The notes under the pieces: model-generated
Seen by the model: only the letters and a program-made list of their open reading frames with translations
What the model was told of the DNA's origin: nothing
Database searches by the model: none
Source: Crocodylus rhombifer
Lineage: Eukaryota > Chordata > Crocodylia > Crocodylidae
Assembly: GCA_038503035.1 (NCBI GenBank)
Contig: JAVSML010024005.1
Location: forward strand, 409,401 to 473,400
DNA: 64,000 bases
Direction: 5' to 3'
Position numbers and translations under genes: made by a program
Shown here: in pieces, positions 1 to 11,621 of the stretch
How positions within the stretch are numbered: the first letter of the stretch is position 1
Layout of the letters: each line of letters opens with the position of its first letter

Positions 1-61
1 AACTGCATATACCATTCATGTAACTGCATCACACTGTAGACTCGTATTGAGTCTATGATCT

Positions 62-310
62 ACCATGATTCCAACACCCCTTTCTGTAGGGTGGCCATCC
101 AGCTAAGTGTCCCCCATTTTGAACTTGTAATTTTGATCATTCCTCCCAAGGTGTAGCAGTTTGCATTTTTCGGCATTGAACATTCTGTTAGCTCCAGCCC
201 AGCTTTCCAATCTGTCTAGATCCTTCTGAAATGTACTCTTCTCTTTCAACATGTTTGCAGTCATTCTCAGTTTCATGTTCTCTGCTAATTTGCTCAAAAA
301 GCTCTATACC
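62..310 (-). mobile_element. CR1-like LINE, reverse transcriptase fragment
   Basis: Read on the minus strand this stretch encodes the part of a CR1/L3-type reverse transcriptase that follows the catalytic FADD motif. The motif survives only as LAEN, followed by KL, then FQKDLDRLESWA and FNAEKCKLLHLGR, the usual order in CR1 ORF2. The frame is open for about 64 residues and then lost. There is no 3' tail, so this is an internal, old fragment. It belongs to a different, more decayed subfamily than the CR1 copies at 10.8 kb and 36.7 kb. Confidence 0.8.
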
Positions 311-313
311 AGT

Positions 314-1658
314 ATGGCTCTTGTGCAAAGCATTTGACACTTGATACATAGCACTTGTGAATCCCTTACTCACAATGGTAATTTACAATGAAATCCTTCA
401 AGGCCCTTAAAGGATGCATGGTTTGATTGATATCTACTTCAGCTTCTTGAAGCATTTTACTTGTGGCATTGACTTCATAAAGGATATGATTCTAAAGTAC
501 CATGCTGCACAAAAATTTATAGTCAACAGATTTTGTGAGGCAGCTCCTTGGCATTTCTTTAAGTTTTTGGTTCCGGTTTCATTGAAATTGAAAATAGAGC
601 ATCATAGGCTTCTAAGACTCTTCTAGCAAAATATATGGACTATCAATTCAACATTGCCATCTCATTTTACATACGAGTTCTGGAAACAGGTGGATCACAT
701 GTTAATTCATTATAGCCCAGCACTGCAGCACGGCCACAGGAAAAAGTACAAATACTTTGAACTACATCAAAAAATGTCACAACTGTGCAACAATTCATAG
801 CACCGTTGAATTTGAGATTCAAAAAATGTGCACTGCATGGGACAAAAAATGCTCTTGTTAGGGTCTTGAATTCTCTTTGAACTCTATGGTGTTTTCTTTT
901 CACATTTGCCCCATTTTTGTAGTATTGACTGCTCAAAGCACAGAGTGAGATTCCCATTTATTTTAACTGTTGCAGGAAGGCATATGTCGTTCCAGCACCA
1001 GTAGTATCTATCACATTCAAAAATACAACATTATATTTTTTGACTGTAGCTGTGCCTTCTCTTACCTCATACACTCTTCTGCAGAAACATCTAAAAAAAA
1101 GTCACTTTTTTTTTACTAGTGTTTTGAGTACAATCAAGAATCATAGCTGGCAGCTTTCAAGGCTCAAATAATACTCTGCTTGATAATGTGCCCATAATTT
1201 CCTTTTAAATATATTTGTCCAGGTAATAAACACCAACTTCTTTTGAGATCATTTGTTAGAGATGTTCTTTTATCGTAAGGTTACATTTCCCAAGAAATGA
1301 TATATTTAAAAAAATTCCCATTGTAGGATGAACCTGATAGGGATATGTTTTCTATTCCACACAGATTTAGCAAATCAAAAATAATTTCCAAAATAGCTTG
1401 CCAATATTCTACCAGAGAATAAATGTGGTTGGTTGAACCCTCTCAACTGAAAGATGCCTATGCATCACTTGGAGGTAAAACAGCTAATTTCAGAAATCCT
1501 AATAGTGTCTAACTGCTTCAAATTTTTGGCTTCAAATTTTCTTGTGCAGCATCCAGCTCCAAAAAGATGTGTCTGTTTTCATCAGAGATTGTCACTATTG
1601 CTTGCAGTTTCATCCATGAAGATTTAAACTAGGGATGTATATATCATTAAAAGATTAT
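314..1658. other. Intronic sequence, nothing recognised
   Basis: AT-rich DNA in the predicted GLIS3 intron after the first coding exon. Open frames are short and carry no family signature. I see no exon, RNA gene or transposon ends here. Confidence 0.5.
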
Positions 1659-1660
1659 TA

Positions 1661-2212
1661 GGGTTGTCAAATGTTTTTTTAAAATTCTTGCTATTAGTTG
1701 TGCAATTAAAAAACTTAGTCGCAATTAATCATGATTTTAATTGCACATGTAAAAACTCCCAGGGTGTGGGATAGGGGCTGCATTTACCTGCCCGGAGCAG
1801 TGTGGGCAGCTGGGAGCCATGCACAGAGCTGCTTGGACACAAAGTGCTGGGAGCTGTTCCCCGGGGCCTTTGACGGGTGAGGAAGAGGCAATGGCAAGCC
1901 CCACCAGACCACACGAAGTGATGTGTGGCGGCAGCAGATGAGGGGCTTTTCCAGCCTTCTGCAGCAGCTGGAGCACTGGAAGGGTGGGAGCAGACTAGCT
2001 ATGGGGACTAGTTCCCCCTCACTCCTTCCCCTTACTCCTCCTTCTTCCCTTCCTCCCTCCTGCCTGCACTGCTACCTTCCTGTTCCTGAGGCACTGCACC
2101 ACTTACCTTCCCTGCTGGATTGTGCCCCATGCTAAATATTAACTGGTAATCTATTACCGGTATAAATATACTTATCATTTAAAAGTTTAAGCATTTAAGC
2201 CTTTCACAATCC
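1661..2212. mobile_element. TA-flanked non-autonomous DNA transposon (MITE)
   Basis: The left end GGGTTGTCAAATG and the right end CTTTCACAATCC are imperfect inverted repeats, and each is followed outward by TA, as expected of a Tc1/mariner target site. The interior begins and ends AT-rich with a GC-rich middle, and no transposase is recognisable. The open frames in the GC-rich middle overlap on both strands and look like composition effects. Confidence 0.65.
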
Positions 2213-2214
2213 TA

Positions 2215-4163
2215 ATTTAAACTCTTAACCCATTAGCCAATTACATGTGCATATAAATACAAGCTAGTTAAGGAACCATCAAATACAAACAGATTCATCA
2301 AAATCAAAAGCACTGCCAAAATGCTCTTGTCCAACAGGAAATGCCACAACATTCTGTATTTGCAAAACTTGCTATGTTCTTAATGTGAATTCATAAAACT
2401 ATGCCTCTCTAACAATAAAATTAGTCTCTATCATTTTATTTAATGTACTAAAAATGATATGCTGTTTAATATTTTCTTTGTCATTTGTTAACATTGCAGT
2501 TGTAACCACATTACACAATCAATAGTACACAGGAAGTACTGAACCAAATAATGATATACCTAACTAAAGACACATACAATGCTGCTTGTTCAGACTTGCC
2601 TTTCTTATCCAGAGAGTAAGAAAAAAAACAGTATGTTCTGCATCCTCATCATACACAAATGCATTATGAAATGATATTCTGAATGGGCCAGGATGTTAAG
2701 TACCATTTTTAGAAATGTTTCCTTTGAAACTACTGCAACATAATTACAAAATAGAATGTCCTCCAGGTCAAGAAAGGTTTGATCAGTATACTAGTAGTTA
2801 ATATAGATTATTATAGTTTTCCTTTTTTTTTTTTTTTTTGACTGAACTGCCAATGTCTGTTATAGGTACCTTTACTAAAATAGCTTGTATTTTGGGCTGA
2901 CCTAAACCATTTGCTTTTCCTTCCATACCAAAAAAAATTCCTGAATTTTTCCACCATTCCCCAAGTACTATAGTCATTTATGCTTTAATACTGATATAAC
3001 CAACAAATGAAAGTCACTCATGGTTTTCATGAGCTAAAGGACTAATAACAATAGCTAGCAGCAGAAATAAGCTTTTCTTTCTATGCCCACCCTTTATAAG
3101 AGTATGCTTAACACACAAACAGCACTATGAACATGAATAGCATGAATAGACTTATTTTACAGACAGCATAGTCAAGCATAAAGATTTAACAGATGCTTTG
3201 AGCACAGCACAGTGGATGAGACATAGATCTACCTTATTGGAGATATGAACACTATTCTCAACACGTGTAACCTTTAATCAGGTACAAGGTTTTGTTAAAT
3301 AAGAAAGGTTGTGAAAGCTGGGGACCACTAAACCACATCAGTGGAGGAAGCAAGTAGAAAACTCATGGGCTCCTGCATCTATACCCCATGCAGATTCCTT
3401 AGGTCAAATGATATTAGAAGAAAACTGTGTCTTTTTTGAACCAGATATTCAATCCTATGTGACATGCTGAAGTAGGAGCTGTTCAGTGCGGTAATAAAAC
3501 TTTAGCAATCTCTGCTGAACAGAAATGTTAATTCTGACAGCTCAAAACTAGGCAAAATCTCAACTGATGCTCATAGGGATAACATATCATGTATTCCTGA
3601 ACCCAGGACTATCCCATCTGCCATAGTTCAAAGTGCAGTGCTAAACTAATGAAGACACTACAATTTTTGTTGTAAGATAGAAATGGCAGGTAGCTTTATA
3701 ACATAATTCACATTTGCACTCTTTTTATATAAAATAAACTAAATGCCACCATTTGATCTAAGAGTATTTTTTTCTTCAAGAATTCCTAGTGCCCATCACA
3801 ACTAAGAGAGTGAAACATATGCTTACAGAATGTGAATGCTATATTAAGTGCTAGAAATTGTAATCTCCAAAGTCCCTAAAGAGGATCAGGAGCCCAGCAG
3901 GGTCTCTGAGCCTTTGTATAATGCATTTTTTTTCTTCTTATCCTACCATTTGAAATAAAAATTATATGAATTATTTTATCAAATGTGGAGGACAAACTGC
4001 CTAGCAAACTGGTCTTGTGCTATAAAATTCACCTGTATTTGAAAATGCATATGTATCTTAATTACCATACATACGTGGTAAAAGCAACCTTTATGTTGCT
4101 GTAATAATAAAACTAAATTAAACATTGTTTTTAACATCTATATCTAGCCATACTATATGAAAA
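2215..4163. other. AT-rich intronic sequence with an 18-base T tract
   Basis: No coding signal is seen. A T run near 2822-2839 could be the tail of an old minus-strand retrocopy or simple sequence; I see no body for it. The rest is unassigned. Confidence 0.45.
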
Positions 4164-4171
4164 CCCTAAAT

Positions 4172-4450
4172 CAGTGGTTCTCAATCTTTTTAGGCTCAAG
4201 ACACCCCTACATAAGTTGTGTGAATTTAGTGGCACCCCATTTCAAAAGCCAATTTATTTATTACATTGCTTACCTCCTTGCACAGGGGCCTAAGCAGTGG
4301 AGGCAGGGGAGCCACAAAGCAGTGAACCCAAGCCTGTGCTTATGTGTTTATCTCCTCACATCTCCCTTAGCTCCTCATGTTTCCTGTGGCACCCTTCTAA
4401 GGATCTCACAGCACTCCAAGGTACCCTGGCACCCTGGCTGAGAATCACTG
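4172..4450. mobile_element. hAT-Charlie-like MITE
   Basis: The ends CAGTGGTTCTCAATC and GGCTGAGAATCACTG are inverted repeats of the type known from hAT/Charlie elements. The flanking 8-mers (CCCTAAAT left, CCTGAGAT right) agree at 5 of 8 places, so the target duplication is decayed or absent. At 279 bp with no transposase, it is non-autonomous. Confidence 0.75.
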
Positions 4451-4640
4451 CCTGAGATACATGAATTTAAATAATGCCTTCAGAAACTTTCATGGAATAA
4501 TAATTTTACTTGCACTGAGTCTACAAGAAGCTACACTGGAAAGTTAAGGAAATATACGAGAGTAAAAGGTAAGGAAAGTAAAATATAAAAGAAACTATGT
4601 TTTTATGATCATATTGACTATCTAATACATTAGTAGAATT

Positions 4641-5118
4641 GGGTGCCTCTACACATGAAATCAGTGCACCTGAATAAACTCCAGCATAATTCGCACCAGA
4701 GTTAATTGCTCCTGGGCACAGCATTTACACTGTACCCAGGACTGCAGCCCATCGAGCCTCAGCTGGCAAGAAGTTCAGGGGAGCAGGGTGGGCTCAGCCT
4801 GCCAGCCTGGAGCTGCTCCACCCTGGCTCAATGTGCTGCAGAGGGGCTGGCTAGGGCAATGCAGGCCTAGCTGGCAGGCAGTCCCCACACTGTCGGACCC
4901 TCATGCCCCAGCCAACCCCAGTCACCATCTACACATGGGTTGTGGCAGAGTAAATAATTATGCCATAAGATAGTACTTATGTCAGGCAGTACTATCCTAC
5001 AGTGGAATTAATTAGTTTACTCTGGCCTAATAGTACTGCACATGTAGATGGTGATGCTTTATTATGGAGCTAATTAGTCAACTGCAGTAAAGAGTCTTGT
5101 GCCCCTACACAATGAACC
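4641..5118. mobile_element. GGGTGC-family DNA transposon, copy 1
   Basis: The start GGGTGCCTCTACACATG and interior phrases such as AATTAGTTTACTC and CTAATAGTACTGCACATG match the better-preserved copy at 13774-14242. The right end is rearranged or decayed, so the end coordinate is approximate. Confidence 0.6.
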
Positions 5119-5119
5119 T

Positions 5120-6218
5120 TGTATGTTTTCTTAGATGTAATACTGTAATATTTTATATTTTATACAGTTCCTGTTCACCCTATAGATCCCAAAGATCTGC
5201 AACTGTTATATATATATGGCCTTCCAAAGGAAAAAAATTGAGCATTGTTGCAGGGTAGATGGAGAAGGCACTGGTAAAGGTGAGAAAGGCAAGATTGTTT
5301 TGGCAGCACAGAAGCCAGTCTCCCTCCCATATTGCATGCTTTTGGAATTAAAGTCTTGTATGTAATATGGTAAGAGGTAAGTATGTATCCATTAGCATTG
5401 CCTCCTCTTTTTCTCTTCTAGTCTCAATTCCTTATATTGTCAATCCCATTTACTTCCTAGCTAGCGCTACTCTACACTGCACCTTTTCTCATCCCCACAG
5501 TATCTCACCATTGTTGCTTATTTTTAATCTTCCCTAGTGGCAGCTCTTCCACTGAGTTCTTCCATTTCCCTCTCATTGCATTCCATATCTGTTAGGGCTG
5601 AATGGCCCAAGGGTGAGAGATGGGCACACTTTTACAAAAAGTGTGATGAGGACCACAGTCCTTAGATGACAAAGGACAATAGCCTGGTTACTGTTCTTTC
5701 CACCCTACTCTGGGCAGAAGACAGTTTTATTCTTAACATAAAAGTTTACCTAGTGGTTGGTCAACCAGCAACTGAGATCCTTTTAAAGATCACAGTACAT
5801 GTTCATCAGTATGTAGACTCCATGCATGATGGTCTCTGTGGTCCTCAGTTAGTGGAGCACTGTGCAAGTACTTATGCAAATGCATGTTACCATAGTGCCT
5901 GATTAAATTAAACACTTAAATGTTCAACATTTATTTAAGATCCATTAATTTCATCCTGTGTTTTCAAAATTAAGTAAATGCTTAAGTGACTTGGTGAATA
6001 GAGATGGATTTTAGCAAATGTTTAAAATGAAGTGAATAACAAGAAACAGTTAATAGCAAGGAGACACAGATCAATAGAAATAAAAGCACCCTTGTCCTCC
6101 TCCTCCAAACTTTCACTCAAATGTCAAGCCAAAAACTTTTCCTGATATTTAAAAAAAGTTTAACCTTCTTCCTCTCCATTAACCCCATTTCCAGAACCAA
6201 AAATGGACATCTGCACGT
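5120..6218. other. Intronic sequence, nothing recognised
   Basis: AT-rich stretch between two DNA transposons. I found no motif-bearing frame and no repeat ends. Confidence 0.4.
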
Positions 6219-6220
6219 TA

Positions 6221-6757
6221 CTGTATTTACTCGATGCCAAGATGAGGCATTTCTCCTCATTCAACATGGGGAAAGCAAAGCCTCATCTTAGAATCAAGCA
6301 TCAAGTAAAAATACAGTATACATAGTTAGAAGAGGCAACAGGAATCCACTCGGTGAGGCACAGGGTAGCATAGGAACTGGCACGGAGGCATCCAGCAGCA
6401 TGGCACACAACACAAGGAGACAGGCAGCAGAGGGGTCAAGTGGCCAGAAGACAGGCAAAGGGCAGGAGGGGCAAGTGGTGGAGGCAGGTTGTGTGGGGGT
6501 CAGGTGGTGGAGGAGCAAGCGCTGAAGTGGGAGGTCAAGCTCTGTGGGAAACAAGTGATGGGAAGTGGAGCCAGGCTGTCTGTCACTCCCTGTCACTTGC
6601 ACCCCTGCTTCTGCTTTCCTTGCTGCAGCAGTGAGGGTGATGAATTTAAGATGACCCTCTAATCATTAGATTCTACTAATGTATAATTTTCCATGTACAG
6701 AATATAACGATTGGGGGGTTGTCTTAAATTTGACATCCTGAATTTGAGTAAATACCA
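6221..6757. mobile_element. Mariner-like MITE with TATTTACTC ends
   Basis: The left end reads CTGTATTTACTC and the right end, reversed, reads TGGTATTTACTC; both are flanked by TA. Just inside the ends, both arms carry AAGATGAGG/TAAGACAAC-like phrases. The copy at 40166-40426 has the same ends. No transposase is present. Confidence 0.7.
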
Positions 6758-7581
6758 TATATAAATTATTATATCTAAAAAGAAAAAATATGTATATTTG
6801 CAGTATTCCCAACTTGCCTGGAATCAGAAGGTACTAAAATCCCACAGTTCCAGTCTGGTTTTGCAAACTCAAGAGCTTCAGTTAGGTAAGCCTCTGAAGT
6901 AGTACTTGCTACTTGTGTGCCTATCCAAACAGAACCTGCTTCCAAACCCTATGAGCTCTGGCCATTACTAACTACTGTGACGCACACAGTCATTCCCCAA
7001 AACAGGTTGCAATCAAATACTAGGTCATGGTTGAAGGGCACTCACTGGGCAGCAACTCTTCAAAATATCTGAAGTATTTTACAGACTCTGCAGCACACTC
7101 TCTCCAAAAGCTATGACAACGTTTGCTCCATCCATCAATGAGCAGTTCTTAGTCATCAATGGGAAACTGCGCTCATGCATGCAATGGGGAATATTTCCTA
7201 TAGCACTTGCACAATTCTGGCACGCAAGCAAATGAAATGACCATCTGAATTTGTTGGAATAAGATATTACAGTAGCAAAGAAAAGGATGAATTATGATTA
7301 TAAGCCCTCTGGCACATTTCAGACAATACAAAAAGTTGGGACAAATAGATGTTGCAAATCTTAAAGTAATAATGAAATCAGGACCTATTATAGTAGAAAA
7401 TAAAGAGATATTTTTGTTGTTGTTGTTTCAACATATCCCTTTTTTAATAATAATAAAGGTGGCACAATAATAGAAATTGGATCTTATACCCTAAAGTCAA
7501 TACTAATATGCATATGATAGCAAGAAAAGGAAGGATCATAAAACAAGGATATTTTCAATAACATTAGAAAATGAATCCTAC

Positions 7582-7966
7582 CTTTAACCGTGCTTGTAGA
7601 GAAGTTGTTTCTGTATTCCTGCTGCTTTGGCTTTAAAGACTGTGGTGTTGGCAGCCCTGGAGTCTGTGGGACTTGGAATAAAGGCTTCCCATTTGTAACC
7701 ACTTGTCTCCTGGGACTTAAAGCAGGGAGGTGGATGGTACCATCAGTGATGTTGCTCTGAGGAGCGACCCCTCCTCCCAGGGGCATCTTTAAATGTAGGC
7801 TGGAAGACAAGCTCCCAATAGCTGGGCTTGGGGTGCTGCTATTCGAAGATGAACAGGGTGTTCCTGTTTGAACTCTGATCGGAGGAATCTGCTGTCCATT
7901 GATCATCCCAGGTCCATGGGGAGTACCTGATGTGCAGTGGCTCATACTGCATGACCTCCCATTCAT
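7582..7966 (-). CDS. GLIS3: GLIS3, first coding exon
   Basis: GLIS3 is a nuclear Krueppel-like transcription factor with five C2H2 zinc fingers that acts in pancreatic beta cells, thyroid and kidney. This exon encodes only the disordered N-terminus: 128 codons plus one base. It starts MNGRSCSM and contains GTP, IPPIR, STPSPAI, SSLHLKMP, GGGVAPQSN, IHLPALSPRRQ, VTNGKP and LKPKQQE, in the order I remember for the long isoform of vertebrate GLIS3. The exon ends AAAG followed by GTAGGA, a sound 5' splice site in phase 1. A TTG-initiated frame opens two codons upstream, but ATG at 7964-7966 matches the known protein start. The fingers and C-terminus must lie beyond position 1 on this strand. No stop codon or frameshift interrupts the exon. 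Confidence 0.92.
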
Positions 7967-7985
7967 TGTCAAGCAGTTGCTAAGT

Positions 7986-8057
7986 TCAAAACGTGTTTTC
8001 CAAATCTACCAATATCAATGTCATCAGTCCATGGTCAGTAAGTAATCCATTGTGCAT
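7986..8057 (-). promoter_or_regulatory. Upstream ORF in the GLIS3 leader
   Basis: If the 8062 exon start is right, the leader carries an ATG at 8055-8057 opening a 23-codon frame that stops with TGA at 7986-7988, 19 bases before the GLIS3 ATG. A second ATG, in another frame, opens just downstream and stops after 8 codons. Such frames commonly lower translation of the main ORF. Whether they are used or conserved is not known. Confidence 0.45.
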
Positions 8058-8063
8058 TAAGTC

Positions 8064-9427
8064 TGTTAAAAAACAAATTTTTAAAGTTAATTATATTGTA
8101 TTAAATAACACATAAGGACAAGACTGCACAGTATTTTTCTACATGAAAAAATTATTGATTGTGAGCAGCAAAGTATGAATAATAGGGCAAATAAAGAAGG
8201 CAAAGCTAAATACTGACTTAGAATCAATAAGGAGAAAACCTAACCCTTCAAGAGCAGAAGTTTACAATAAGGTCAGCTGCGTTCACATCATCTAAACCAG
8301 CCATGAAATGGAGTAAATGTTGAGAAAGGGAAGGAAAGCAGCTTGGAATAAAAAACCAGCCACTAGGCTTGGATAGGCAGTCAGTTTCTCCATGAAGAGT
8401 CCCAGCTTTCTCTGGGGAAGCAATGAGTGTACAGATCTTGGTATTTTTTAGCCCAGAATGGCCACTTTGAGAGAAAAATAACTGGGGAACAATCCAAGTG
8501 AAGTGCTTCCCTGAAGTCTCTCTCTCCGCAGACAGAATTTTCCACGGGCAATGGAGGCAGAGCTGACCTCCACAATCCCAGCGTGCTTTGCTTCTTTTCT
8601 CCCCACTCCCATAGCAGGAGGAAGAGTTGTGTCAGTCACAGCCAAGTAGTGAGCAGAACATAATCCATGAGTGCTTTAGGCTGGAAAAAGCTAGTGCTGA
8701 AGCACTTCAGGGATGTGTTCTGTTCCTAGCTTGTTCCCTGCCTAAATCACAATGTAGCATTTGGGTGCAGGGGAGCACACAAGCCTATGCCCTACCCAGC
8801 CTTAGCTGGGCTCCAACACAGGATGGGAGAGGGGAAAGGCTGGAGGACTCTTGTGTGCATGGCACAGACCCTTGCCAATCCCTGCCTCCCTTCACTTAAA
8901 AAAAAGAAAGAGACAAAGAAAAGCCTGCAGTGCTCTCCAGGTTGCGTGCTCTAGGGATCCCTAACAGCCCTCATTGTCTGTACCGCAGGGTCTTTTTTTC
9001 TTTGTCTGAACTTCCGTACAGGTCAGTTTTTTAGTCAAGAAAACAAACCTGGAAGAGTTGTCCTGGATGATTTGAATATGCATACGCAGCCACTGACTGA
9101 AAATTGGCACCAAGATGAATTAAACTATTCATTAACGATATGGTGAAAAACAGAGTACCCAGATATGAAAAAATGCCAGTTCACGTTCTGAGGTTGATAA
9201 AAATAAAAAAATAAGATGGAGGGGTGGTAGGGAGGGGAAGGGGCAGAACTCTAGCAGACTCTTTGAGATTCCACTATGAAAAACACAGTAGAGCAATGCT
9301 CCTAGAAGAAATTTCAGTAATTGAAATCCATTATGTAAATTTACACATATAGCCATTCTAAATGATAATAAATTATAAGGCCATATTTTCAAGACTGCCT
9401 TTAAATTGTGCCCATAATTTTGGTAGC
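8064..9427. other. Probable GLIS3 intron 1, nothing recognised
   Basis: Mixed-composition DNA upstream of the coding exon. There are open frames on both strands around 8.4-8.9 kb, but they have no motifs or splice context. No repeat ends were found. Confidence 0.4.
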
Positions 9428-9435
9428 ATTTAAGT

Positions 9436-9943
9436 CGGGGGTTGGCAAAATGGGAGATCTGGCCAGCAGCTGGACTCCATTTCCCAGCAGACTCTGCCCA
9501 CAAGGCTGAAGCTGGTTTCCATGAAGACCCCTGCAGCAACAGGGCCACAAGGCCAGGGTTCCCATGGAGACTGGCCCCAGTGGCACCAGTAGGGCACACA
9601 ACTGGGCAGAGAGCTGCTCCACAGCTGGGGCTGGGATCTTGCAGTGGTGACAGTGTGGTCCAGAGCCAGGGCAGGGTCATAAGCCGCTGCCTGCACCCCC
9701 TTGCCTGAGGTGTGTGAGCAACAGATCGCAGTTCTGACCCGGATCCAGACCATTCTGTCACCACTGCAAGATCCTGGCCCCAGAGCAGCTTCCCACCCAT
9801 CCTCACATCCTGCCTCCATGGAAACCCTGGCCCTATGCTGTCCCTGCCCTGCTGCTGCTGGGGTCTCCATGGAAACTGGCCACAGCAACATGGGCAGGAG
9901 CTGCTGGGAAATGGACTCTGATGTGGGACTTTGCCCACTCCTG
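9436..9943. mobile_element. Foldback hAT-like element, copy A
   Basis: A 508-bp element flanked by ATTTAAGT and GTTTAAGT (7 of 8 matching), the 8-bp duplication typical of hAT. Almost the whole element is an imperfect palindrome: the left arm phrases CTCCATTTCCCAGCAG, TTTCCATGAAGACCCC and GGGATCTTGCAGTGGTGACAG recur inverted in the right arm. The centre lies near 9.69 kb. It shares ends and arms with copy B at 33767-34166. The long open frames on both strands here result from the GC-rich palindrome and are not genes. Confidence 0.8.
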
Positions 9944-9951
9944 GTTTAAGT

Positions 9952-10640
9952 GATGCCATTGCCGGGATGGTCCAGATTGCCTATCCCAATCATGTAGTTG
10001 GTCCAATACAAGATAACACCAACAAGAATTTTGCAACTCATAGTCTTTACCAGAGGGTTTTTTCACTTAAATTTTCATGTCATGTTTACTCATTTATATA
10101 CATCCACAGAGTGGTAGAGAGAAGCTGCATTTGTGAGTATAAATTATAGATGGTTACGATATCAAACAAATGGCATAATCTAGGCCCCAAGTCAGCAAAG
10201 CACTAAAATGCATACTTGATTTTAATCAAAAGATTCATTCATGTGGTTAAAACTAACCACATTTAAGCATTTTGTTGATTTAGGAACCGGAGGCCTAATT
10301 GTCCTGTTTGCACAAACAAGTGAAGTTTGTATACAAATCTGATGTTTAATGTACAGATGTATTTATATTCATATATTCACCCAGGGCTCTATCTTAAGAA
10401 TTTTGACCATGAACCAAAAAAAATTTAACTCTGTGTGTAATCAAATGGAAACTAACATGAATCAGGGCCAAAGGGTTCATGACAGAAGTCCAGGGGCCTA
10501 TTTCCATGCTTAACGTGATCCTGCAGTGCCCTACAATGTTTAAACACTCCACCCATGATCTAAGGAAAAATAGCTAAACATCATGCGCTCAAGTGTTGTA
10601 GAAAATTTTGTTCAGCCCTGTTAGGATCCAGGTGGTATAA
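9952..10640. other. Intronic sequence, nothing recognised
   Basis: AT-rich stretch between the foldback element and a microsatellite. No coding or repeat signature seen. Confidence 0.4.
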
Positions 10641-10647
10641 GTGGTAT

Positions 10648-10840
10648 TTACACACATATATATGCATGTCCATACTTACTCCTATATAATGTGTGTGAAT
10701 ACATGTGTGTATATATGTGTATTTATATATACATACACAGACACAATTTATATATACACATATTATTTATATGCATGTATGTATGTGTGTGCATATGTGT
10801 ATATATACACACAGATATGCATACATACCACTATTTATAT
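10648..10840. repeat. Imperfect TA/CA/TG microsatellite
   Basis: Runs of ACACATATATATGCATG, TGTGTATATATG and CATACATAC alternate through this stretch. It abuts the A-rich 3' end of the adjoining minus-strand CR1, a common place for microsatellites to arise. Confidence 0.8.
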
Positions 10841-10844
10841 TTAT

Positions 10845-11620
10845 TTCATAGATTTCATAGACATTAGGGCTGGAAGGGACCTCGGGAGATCATTGAGTCC
10901 AGCCCCCTGCCCAAAGGGCAGGAAGTCAGCTGGGGTCATAGGATCCCAGCAAGATAAGCATCCAATTTACTCTTGAAGGTGTTCAATGTAGGTGCTTGAA
11001 CCACCTCCGCTGGCAGACTGTTCCAGACCTTGGGGGCTCGGACAGTAAAGAAATTCTTCCTTATGTCCAGCCTGAAACGGTCTTGCAGGAGTTTGTGACC
11101 GTTCGACCTCGTCATCCCTTGGGGCGCTCTGGTGAACAGACGTTCCCCCAGATCCTGGTGTTCACCCCTGATAAACTAATAGGTGGCCATCAGATCACCC
11201 CTGAGCCTGCGCTTTTCCAGGCTAAAGAGTCCCGTGGCTCTCAGCCTGTCATCGTAAGATCTGTTTTCCTGACCTCTGATCATGCGCGTGGCTCTCCTCT
11301 GGACTCTCTCAAGCTTCTCCACATCCTTTTTGAATTGTGGAGCCCAAAACTGGACGCAGTACTTCAGCTGCGGCCTCACCAAGGCCGAGTACAAGGGGAG
11401 AATGACGTCCCGGGATTTGCTCGAGAAGCATCTATGGATGCACGCCAGCATTTTGGTTGCTTTACTAGCCGCAGCATTGCATTGCAGGCTCATGTTCATC
11501 TTGTGGTCAATGATGACCCCCAAGTCTCTTTCTTCTGTAGTGCTATCCAACGTAGCACTGCCGAGCCTATAAGGATGCTGCAGGTTTTTCCTCCCAAGGT
11601 GGAGAACCTTGCATTTATCG
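10845..11620 (-). mobile_element. CR1 LINE, 5'-truncated 3' end
   Basis: On the minus strand this ends with the CR1 tail TCTATGAAATCTATGAAAT after AGGTCCCTTCCAGCCC. Upstream, the reverse transcriptase C-terminus is readable: STTEERDLGVIIDHKMNMS, LYSALVRPQLKYCVQFWAP, KKDVEKLERVQRRATRMI and LFSLEKRRLRGDLMATY. A frameshift then separates it from a last segment reading FFTVRAPKVWNSLPAEVV. It is close in sequence to the 3' part of the 36.7-39.0 kb copy, so both are the same fairly young subfamily. The sense-strand frame of 254 codons over it is antisense noise. Confidence 0.93.
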
Positions 11621-11621
11621 G

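Larger units (their letters stand above)
7582..8062 (-). other. GLIS3: GLIS3 exon 2 including untranslated leader
   Basis: Upstream of the start codon, the minus strand shows a T-rich tract ending TTTTTTAACAG, then ACTTAATGC. This is a plausible 3' splice site with its last base at 8063, giving a 96-base untranslated leader before the ATG. It implies at least one noncoding exon further upstream, in line with the CpG island near 20 kb. The acceptor is inferred from sequence only. Confidence 0.65.

Noticed and set aside
9132..9959. 275-codon minus-strand frame
   Set aside because: It runs through the foldback hAT element, with equal frames on the opposite strand. It has no motif and its edges do not follow splice sites.
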